Of a stretch of DNA of 64,000 nucleotides, positions 60,701-64,000 are shown in pieces. Position numbers and translations under genes: made by a program. This DNA comes from Nautilus pompilius. Its lineage: Eukaryota; Mollusca; Cephalopoda; Nautilida; Nautilidae. The stretch spans positions 2,666,001-2,730,000 of the forward strand of contig JACATO010000304.1 of assembly GCA_018389105.1 (NCBI GenBank), given 5' to 3'. Numbering within the stretch: the stretch's first letter is position 1; each line of letters begins with the position of its first letter. The notes beneath the pieces were generated by a model. The model searched no databases, was not told the origin of the DNA, and saw nothing but the letters and a program-made list of their open reading frames with translations.

Positions 60701-62569
60701 TTTTCGTCATTGAATGAAAATGCATCTATTTCCCGCATTGTCCTGCATAATTGCAGTGCTTCCGCACCAGAAAGAACCCAGATCTCTTTGCAAGCCCTTC
60801 TACCTCGCGTCTTAAGGGATCGTGATATTTAATTTTCTGTGCGTAAGAAATAAGTTGTGACGTCACACCACAATTAGCCCCGCTGCTTGCTAATTTGGAG
60901 AATGCAGTGTAGTACAGAAAAATGATGATATTATTATCCTTCACCATCAGTATTAATGAAAACATGAAAACGCACAACAAAGATAATACTATTCAAAAAT
61001 TAACTTATTAATACAACAGTAAAATAGGTATTTAGGAAAAAGAAACGATAACAAACGCAACATGTGCATGTTTTCTTATTAGGTTGATTCTGCACCCGTT
61101 CGCTGTTTAATTCTCATCACCATCAGGTTAGCAAGGTGTGATACATTCGGTTATTTATCTTATCGAAGTGGCTCCAATTTGTATGAGGTATGGTTCCGCA
61201 CAGACATTACCGTAGCATCAGTAGAATTTTGCTCACGTTATTTCAAAAAGAAAGAAATTTGTTGTTAATAGCACAAAATTGTCGTTCGTTTTATTTAAAT
61301 ATTCGTGAAATCTGAAAACAGCCATCGAGAGAGAGAGATTCTAATAAAACCAAAGCTGCCTTTGTTATTGGTGCTTACTGTACTTATCAAAAACAAATGA
61401 ATAAACAGAAAACAAATCCCCTATTGACTAAGTGGGTAACACAATCACTCTACTCCTGTATTCTTCAGATTTTTCCAGTCAACAATCTTGTCAAGATGCC
61501 CCAATAACAATTTATTCGTTGTCTTGTGCGGAATTCGTGAAGAAGTACGGGACCATTTACTGCCAACATGACCAAAATATAACAGAATATTGCTGTTCTT
61601 CATGCAAAGGTATGTCACCTACACTGCACTCCTCAAATAACTGGCTTGCAACTTGCTGAAAAGCATTCCATACTTTTATAATGTGATATAACTGCATAAC
61701 TTATCTGTAACAATTTCAATTTTTGATATATTGTCAAACATGTATGGGCGACGCCATAGCACTCTTGTCCGTACATATAAACGGTGCGTCGTGTAGCTGC
61801 ACAATTCTGACGTCACTACTTATCATTTTCTGAATCTTAGGTTATTTCTTATTTAATGATTTTTTTATTGGTAAATTGATTATCAAAACCGGAACTGAAA
61901 TAGTAGCAAATATTTTAAAAAATGAGGGGACTTCAATTTTCTTTAATAATCTTCACTTAATTTCCATATACAAAATGACTAAGAAATATCGGTTTTCCTT
62001 CAAATTTAGAATATAAGGCCACCGCCAATTAAACTAATTTTATATGTTAAACCTGATTAAATGTGAAATAAAAATGAAATTAAATATTTCTGTATTAAGT
62101 ATCAAATTCAATGAAAATAAATTCAAGTACTTTTTGTACGAAATTAAAAAAAAAAATTTTAGATTTGTGTTTTATTTTTTAATTAATGAGATTCATACAT
62201 TAAAGTGAGATACAAGAGAATAAAATAAGCTATTAATTAGCATTGGATATTTGTTTTTAATATCCATAGTTACTGTAAAACAAATCAAGAATGCAAACTT
62301 GAAACTCTGACATTACGATTCGTTAAAAGATAATTTATTAATAATAACATGCGTCATTTTTCCGTTTACGATAGGCGTTGGTATCATTCTGCTTTTCAGA
62401 GCTGTCCAAGCCGCGCGCGTCCGCTCGGGTCTCGACAGGTGCCTGCTCGGATCGCGCCGACATCAAACTGAACGGCATGAATTGTCACCAGTTCGTCGCT
62501 CAGAACGGAAATAGAGTTTGTGGTCGGCAGGAAGTGAGAGACATTTGCTGCGGAAGTTGCGCGCCGTGA
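31056..62569 (+). CDS. Secreted M12B metalloprotease (MIG-17/ADAMTS-like) with three PLAC-like modules, whole gene
   Basis: Seventeen exons chain in frame: 31056-31134, 32842-33056, 38133-38231, 39265-39391, 39811-39895, 49421-49496, 51049-51126, 52999-53150, 53998-54032, 54348-54453, 54916-55092, 55685-55823, 56947-57066, 59046-59097, 59611-59721, 61469-61609 and 62400-62569. The product is 653 aa. Order: signal peptide (hydrophobic 7-18); propeptide (about 46-170, starting LAFSFHAHGQLFNLKLKKN); M12B reprolysin catalytic domain (about 185-420, SYWVELLILID to the zinc site H346/E347/H350 and Met-turn IMSP with M374); an ADAMTS-type cysteine-rich domain (about 445-503); and three six-cysteine PLAC-like modules (516-548, 558-596, 613-651). 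There is no thrombospondin repeat, EGF domain or transmembrane segment, so it should be secreted. This matches nematode MIG-17-type proteases, which remodel basement membrane. The substrate is unknown. Confidence 0.9.
31135..32841 (+). other. Metalloprotease intron 1
   Basis: No exon is seen. The segment 31939-32200 looks like part of a dispersed repeat (separate entry). The rest is AT-rich. Confidence 0.6.
31939..32200 (+). repeat. Possible SINE-like repeat fragment
   Basis: This GC-richer block in AT-rich intron contains gacttcaaatcccg, close to a Pol III B-box (GGTTCAAATCC), with taggttgtcgaa about 40 bases upstream as a weak A-box. A pyrimidine-rich body ends in a segment of different composition. 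The overlapping open frames have no protein-like features. Confidence 0.3.
32842..33056 (+). CDS. Metalloprotease exon 2: propeptide start
   Basis: The acceptor is ttttctcttcag and the donor AAG|GTAAGA. The exon encodes GKTELVHLQEIRPERTKRSV and then the reprolysin propeptide block LAFSFHAHGQLFNLKLKKN, a sequon NNET and CFSGSNDK. A furin-type RTKR (41-44) lies N-terminal to the propeptide block rather than at the usual junction with the catalytic domain. It ends in phase 0. Confidence 0.88.
33306..33480. repeat. Possible dispersed-repeat fragment
   Basis: It contains gttgggcggccagttccc and cttcctcgccgcc, resembling the block at 6030-6180 (gtggggtggccagtttac, ctcctttgctcc). Both are GC-rich islands in AT-rich introns. 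Confidence 0.3.
35292..35375 (+). CDS. Possible cassette exon in the propeptide
   Basis: Exactly 28 codons, phase 0 on both sides, with a good acceptor (ctttgctctccgttcag) and donor (CAG|GTACAA). It would encode VCSTDLLRAVLSQEV, then 13 more residues ending MMRQ, between CFSGSNDK and NFGLYKD. The flanking exons already join to give a normal-looking propeptide without it, so it may be alternative or spurious. Confidence 0.3.
36374..36613 (+). CDS. Unassigned open segment, possible alternative exon
   Basis: After a long T tract and TGTCAG, a phase-0 frame runs 79 codons to TGA at 36611-36613, encoding hydrophilic, protein-like sequence (TRKQVQIPGAPYGRSSFYGN). A weak donor AAA|GTGAAC at 36491 would make a 39-codon phase-0 cassette. 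Read to the stop, it would truncate the propeptide. No family is recognised. Confidence 0.22.
   Translation, partial: PSLVVNSQTIIRTRKQVQIPGAPYGRSSFYGNSDSFNNKVNSSMVDTPLSPASTQSEVIKSCLFSVATSCLRDDSKDAA
38133..38231 (+). CDS. Metalloprotease exon 3: propeptide
   Basis: The acceptor is tgttattttcag and the donor GTG|GTAAGC, with 33 codons in phase 0. It encodes NFGLYKDAENNAAISVEVDQ and then SLPSHLQRSLLAV. This lines up with the ADAMTS-type propeptide segment after the CFxG block. Confidence 0.85.
39265..39391 (+). CDS. Metalloprotease exon 4: propeptide end
   Basis: The acceptor is gtctgcgtttcag and the donor CGG|GTAAGT. It encodes NGEYVFENIYYEIKAASPAL and ends HYVVRRAVSKTRQS. This is the (V/G)xGEYxxEP(I/L)-like end of the propeptide. 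Basic residues VVRR and KTR are candidate processing points before the catalytic domain. It ends in phase 1. Confidence 0.88.
39811..39895 (+). CDS. Metalloprotease exon 5: start of catalytic domain
   Basis: The acceptor is taattctatcag at 39810. The nearer AG at 39815 gives a stop and is rejected. It encodes VQVRFPANPLKESYWVELLI then LIDHSIFNK, the first beta-strand of a reprolysin domain (YWVELLILID). It ends in phase 2 at AA|GTGAGT. Confidence 0.88.
40193..41274 (-). mobile_element. Internally deleted mariner (mori-like) element
   Basis: Bounded by TA at each end with imperfect terminal repeats (taggttgttacaaatattct on the left; reverse-complemented right end taggtcgttacaaatgtttt). About 1.08 kb against roughly 1.3 kb for full-length mariners. 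The deletion removes the start of the catalytic domain. The junction sits at the same place as in the fold-back element at 6518-9060. Confidence 0.92.
40308..41066 (-). pseudogene. Deleted mariner transposase
   Basis: On the minus strand, 41066-40746 encodes the DNA-binding part (FRSGDVSLDDKRGSGRP, TVREIAGEIDVSTATVSRHL). Then 40729-40517 runs from DWDLLFACQQT straight to AGRHCREL, KLSKRQQVLVNRRGSILLHD and NARPH (second catalytic D), and 40511-40308 has YEVLPHPAHSPDLSPTDYHL (third D). The region with the first D (TCDEKW-like) is absent, and stops lie near 40745 and 40515. It is inactive. Confidence 0.9.
49421..49496 (+). CDS. Metalloprotease exon 6: catalytic domain
   Basis: The acceptor is gcttggtttcag and the donor GCG|GTAAGT. 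It encodes KFTRRNNSSLEGTKSLRYYF and AHIANA. YYFAHIANA corresponds to the helix with YxxHIxNxV in reprolysins. It ends in phase 0. Confidence 0.87.
51049..51126 (+). CDS. Metalloprotease exon 7: catalytic domain
   Basis: The acceptor is ctttgttttacag and the donor AAA|GTAAGT, 26 codons in phase 0. It encodes IDLRFSGIDARDFTISVRLS then GYYILK, the beta-strand that follows the IxNxVD helix in M12B proteases. Confidence 0.87.
51370..52772 (+). mobile_element. Decayed pogo/Tigger-like element in intron 7
   Basis: In several + frames the pieces of a pogo/Tigger (DDE_1 with HTH) transposase appear in order. About 51380-51550 gives FGLFEKMVRNWRKISKEL (psq-like DNA-binding part) and 51545-51600 EKKVAEWVHNKMDRFPRR. 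About 51660-51735 gives FMKKHDFVF..RLPAEHDDK. At 51813 there is NVDKTSMNFNMAANRTV (the usual NMDETPMxFDMP box with the first acidic residue), then KTTGHVVLPFMFDGNKLKLV. About 52105-52240 gives LIIWDMFKTHL and INKSFNNS. A terminal-like ACACGGGTATATACGGTA ends near 52772. Many shifts and stops: inactive. Confidence 0.8.
52999..53150 (+). CDS. Metalloprotease exon 8: catalytic domain
   Basis: The acceptor is ctttatatctag; nearer AGs at 53033 and 53036 break the frame. It encodes DIADTPFLMTSRRIVDGKYK, then LDGLAALAGLKSFLQSKKNL and PVYDHAMFFT. The YDHAMFFT stretch is the conserved (Y/F)DHAxxFT motif just before the zinc-site region. It contains one TGACGTCA in coding sequence (53024-53031). Phase 2 end at GA|GTAAGT. 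Confidence 0.88.
53998..54032 (+). CDS. Metalloprotease exon 9: short catalytic exon
   Basis: A 35-bp exon between ttttctccttcag and TTGG|GTAAGT. It encodes DYETFNIENRILG when joined to its neighbours and keeps phases 2 to 1. The fit of both phases and the family context support it despite its size. Confidence 0.8.
54348..54453 (+). CDS. Metalloprotease exon 10: zinc-binding helix, first part
   Basis: The acceptor is atcgctctttgcag and the donor CACAA|GTGAGC. It encodes GSTFAAGICSDSRASLIVDH then GAYTSAGTASHELAH. GxTxxAGICxxxxxxxxxDHG and SHELAH are hallmark M12B blocks, with H346 and H350 as zinc ligands and E347 as the catalytic base. Confidence 0.93.
54454..54915 (+). other. Intron 10, splits the zinc-binding motif
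   Basis: A short 462-bp intron between HELAH and NLG. About 100 bp of it is a compound triplet microsatellite (54643-54742). Confidence 0.85.
54643..54742. repeat. Compound (CTA)n(ATA)n microsatellite
   Basis: About 16 cta triplets, with one lost base, pass without a gap into about 17 aat/ata triplets. Confidence 0.95.
54916..55092 (+). CDS. Metalloprotease exon 11: third zinc ligand and Met-turn
   Basis: The acceptor is aatttacattgacag and the donor CAG|GTGAAC. It encodes NLGVTYHDGDGDARGCSSEK (N is the codon split by the intron), then HYIMSPSVAVL, and ends RAQLASLGD. H357 is the third zinc ligand and M374 the Met-turn. Between H350 and H357 there are six residues instead of five. Confidence 0.92.
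55685..55823 (+). CDS. Metalloprotease exon 12: end of catalytic domain, start of Cys-rich
   Basis: The acceptor is aaaatatattttcag and the donor TGT|GTAAGT. It encodes RQKNCLSNFASTKNEAEFST, then MELLPGQMEDVHGQCRHMYG and PQSFMC. QCRxxYGPxSxxC is the usual opening of the ADAMTS-type cysteine-rich domain, here directly after the protease without a thrombospondin repeat. Confidence 0.9.
56947..57066 (+). CDS. Metalloprotease exon 13: ADAMTS-type cysteine-rich domain
   Basis: The acceptor is caccctgtttctag and the donor AAG|GTGGGT, 40 codons, phase 0. It encodes EICYKMLCYVPGTKRCVAKS and then AALGTPCGHKK. The C..LxC and AAxGTxCGxxKWC patterns match the ADAM_CR_2 domain, completed by WC in the next exon. 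Confidence 0.92.
57582..58616 (+). mobile_element. Decayed Tc1-like transposon in intron 13
   Basis: Terminal cagcgtgtgtaa (57582) is matched by inverted ttacacacg near 58605-58613. Across frames on the + strand are Tc1 transposase pieces in order: FNFGLFDDNQRQFVGGRTGE (degraded SDESxFxLF box), SANSVGDL, ILINHAILPERHLFGSEFIF, QNFNLTMTPKHIANVV (degraded QQDNDPKH box), and at the end QSYIDNLYGRMKTS with KAKGSHTK. Many stops and shifts make it inactive. Confidence 0.82.
59046..59097 (+). CDS. Metalloprotease exon 14: end of cysteine-rich domain
   Basis: The acceptor is gtctgtctgtttcag and the donor CCAG|GTAAGG. It encodes WCVLGNCVANSTAVSAP. KWCxxGxCV closes the ADAMTS cysteine-rich domain, and NST is a sequon. 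Phase 1 end. Confidence 0.9.
59611..59721 (+). CDS. Metalloprotease exon 15: PLAC-like module 1
   Basis: The acceptor is cgttttgccttgcag and the donor CAAG|GTAAGA, phase 1 at both ends. It encodes a six-cysteine module with spacing C-x10-C-x7-C-x8-CC-x2-C (C516 to C548), ending RFYKRCCHSC. The CCxxC ending and one-exon layout match PLAC domains better than ShK domains. Confidence 0.88.
61469..61609 (+). CDS. Metalloprotease exon 16: PLAC-like module 2
   Basis: The acceptor is ctgtattcttcag and the donor AAAG|GTATGT, phase 1 at both ends. Spacing is C-x11-C-x11-C-x9-CC-x2-C (C558 to C596), starting CQDA and ending TEYCCSSC. NIT is a sequon. Reading past the donor meets a stop after 16 codons. 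Confidence 0.88.
62400..62569 (+). CDS. Metalloprotease exon 17: PLAC-like module 3 and stop
   Basis: The acceptor is attctgcttttcag. A basic linker (SKPRASARVS) leads to a third six-cysteine module, C-x12-C-x11-C-x8-CC-x2-C (C613 to C651), starting CSDR and ending DICCGSCAP before TGA at 62567-62569. The protein stops two residues after the last cysteine. Confidence 0.9.
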
Positions 62570-62861
62570 ATACTCAGGTAAACAACATTTTCTACACCTT
62601 TCAGTATTCTTCGGTGCTGGCTGTTTGTCCAGGAATCTAATAGGTTTGCTGCAGATTGGCTGGGTTAGCGTTACACCGACAACGCACCCGAGAAGGAAGA
62701 CATTTATATAGATTGGTGCAATGATAAAGGGATGAGGAGATCTGGGCTTCATGAAGCTTCTATCGGCACAAAGGATAAAAGAAAATAGCGAGAGAAAAAC
62801 GTAATCGTCTAAATTAGCAGAATCATCTACTAGGTTACTGATATAAGTAAAGACTGTCCTA

Positions 62862-62897
<36 letters not shown>

Positions 62898-62903
62898 TAT
62901 TAT
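62862..62903. repeat. (TTA)n microsatellite
   Basis: Array of tta triplets with one act interruption near the right end. Confidence 0.95.
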
Positions 62904-63347
62904 CTACAAAAGAATCTTCTACGAGACAGAGCAGCTACTTACCACTTTTATCGACTCTTCAACGTTACACTAAACTAAAAAAAGAGAAAACCTCTTAACC
63001 CTTGCCCCAGATGAGTTGGCAAAGTTCTGCTCTGATGAATCTAACGAACACAGCTTTGCTTTATGTATATCACGCTTTCAGCTACACAGCTGCGCGGATT
63101 AACTCAGAAATGCTTTCATTTATCATTTCCATATCAACAGAACACATTGGAAAAACCGTTCTGCCTCTCAGGTGAAGACGATCTATTGAAATGTATGGGC
63201 AGAGTTTTAACCAATTCCATCAATACTTTCAGGACAAATGAGAGAATCCTTCTGAACAGGCTGAAGCCCAACCGGAAGCCATGGCGATAACCTAAACAGG
63301 CTGCGCTTCTGAGACGACGACAAGCAGAAGTTGTACAGCCGAATGAG

Positions 63348-63353
63348 AATAAA
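63348..63353 (+). terminator. Candidate polyadenylation signal AATAAA
   Basis: The first AATAAA after the metalloprotease stop (779 bp downstream). A second lies at 63636-63641, followed by a GT-rich stretch (63679-63706). Which one is used cannot be told from sequence. Confidence 0.35.
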
Positions 63354-63388
63354 TTTAAATTATTTTTTGCTTCGCGCGATCACATCAC

Positions 63389-63596
63389 ACCAAGACGTCT
63401 TTCATGTTTCCTAGAACTCTCTCCAGTCGCTCAAGGACGTCACGCATCGCGACATCCACTTGTGCCAACAGCGTAACGTCACTGTATCGTAAGCTGATCG
63501 TGGGACTTACTAAATCGATGGCAGTGAGTCTTTCTACAACTTTATGCGACCGTGTGGAGAACCTGAATGATATTTTGTACATAGAATAACCCTGTC
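63389..63596 (-). CDS. Possible terminal exon of a minus-strand gene
   Basis: On the minus strand, after an AG within ATATCATTCAG, an open frame runs about 60 codons (STRSHKVVERLTAIDLVSPT, later VAMRDVLERLERVLGNMKDV) to a TGA. The last part would form an amphipathic helix. Composition is protein-like, but I do not recognise a family. The polypyrimidine tract is weak and no AATAAA follows closely. Confidence 0.25.
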
Positions 63597-63678
63597 TCCT
63601 ATGATTCATTCTCCTCTGAAAAAAGGCTGTTGGAAAATAAAATATTTAGAAAAACTTTTCGTTTCCCATCTTTATCAG

Positions 63679-63706
63679 TGCGTGCGTGTGTGTGTGTGTG
63701 TGTGTG
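63679..63706. repeat. (GT)n microsatellite
   Basis: Run of gt dinucleotides with two gcgt units at its left end. Confidence 0.9.
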
Positions 63707-64000
63707 GTGAGGGGTGAGGCACCCTCGGCGAATGTTTGCACCTTTATCTTTGTCAATTACAGTTCTTCTACGTTATGTTTGGATGCTGTGAATACTCGGC
63801 AGTGGACTGAAAGACATTGTAACTTCATGTTTACTGACTGCCATTAAAGGAAAAATACCGTGTTCATGTGTTATGTTACTTTTCACCATCTTCGTTAGAG
63901 AATCAAATCCACATACAGAAACAGAATAGTTTCTTGGTTCTCTGTGGAAGTAGGTAAAAACGCTCACAAGTGGCACCTTTTTCTGCAGAGATCCCGAACC

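Larger units (their letters stand above)
62570..64000 (+). other. 3' flank of the metalloprotease gene
   Basis: Eight bases after the stop, TCAG|GTAAAC (62578) looks like a donor, so the 3' UTR may be spliced. The stretch contains a TTA microsatellite, two AATAAA signals, a GT repeat and a possible minus-strand exon. Confidence 0.4.

Noticed and set aside
1-64000. CRISPR arrays, bacterial operons, phage or viral genes, rRNA genes
   Set aside because: The repeats are simple or minisatellite in type, the genes are intron-containing animal genes, and no rRNA-like or viral coding segments were seen.

Overview
The window looks like a piece of an invertebrate nuclear genome, most likely a lophotrochozoan and probably a mollusc. 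The DNA is AT-rich, the genes have long introns with ordinary GT-AG splice sites, there are many simple repeats, and Tc1/mariner/pogo DNA transposons sit in the introns. The two genes fit this: a vasopressin/oxytocin (conopressin)-type GPCR and a secreted MIG-17/ADAMTS-like metalloprotease, both on the + strand. The species cannot be fixed from the sequence alone.

Layout. (1) 1-1145: upstream flank, ending in a splice acceptor that abuts the receptor start codon. (2) 1146-9537: a two-exon receptor gene (exons 1146-2103 and 9128-9537, 455 aa). Its 7-kb intron holds a CT-rich minisatellite studded with TGACGTCA palindromes, a CT microsatellite, and a fold-back mariner derivative (6518-9060) that was itself hit by a second mariner (6611-7894). 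(3) About 9.6-30.9 kb: a long stretch with no gene I can support. It holds a second, larger TGACGTCA/CT minisatellite (16043-16652), a decayed Tc1 element (17250-17957), microsatellites, a promoter-like cluster (24689-24749) and a perfect TACGTCA/TGACGTA hairpin (30296-30326). (4) 31056-62569: the metalloprotease gene. I could chain 17 coding exons in frame (653 aa), with one or two possible extra cassette exons. Its introns carry an internally deleted mariner (40193-41274), a decayed pogo/Tigger element (about 51370-52772) and a decayed Tc1 element (57582-58616). (5) 62570-64000: 3' flank with poly(A) signals and a possible minus-strand exon.

The two genes have no obvious functional link. 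The receptor would be a plasma-membrane neuropeptide receptor. The protease would be secreted, with propeptide, M12B catalytic domain, ADAMTS-type cysteine-rich domain and three tandem PLAC-like six-cysteine modules, and would act in extracellular matrix.

The most unusual signals are: 26 TGACGTCA sites on one 64-kb stretch, 18 of them in two related minisatellites; a fold-back mariner sharing an internal deletion with another copy 33 kb away; and a protease zinc motif with one residue more than the standard HExxHxxGxxH spacing. All exon boundaries are inferred from sequence and have no transcript support.
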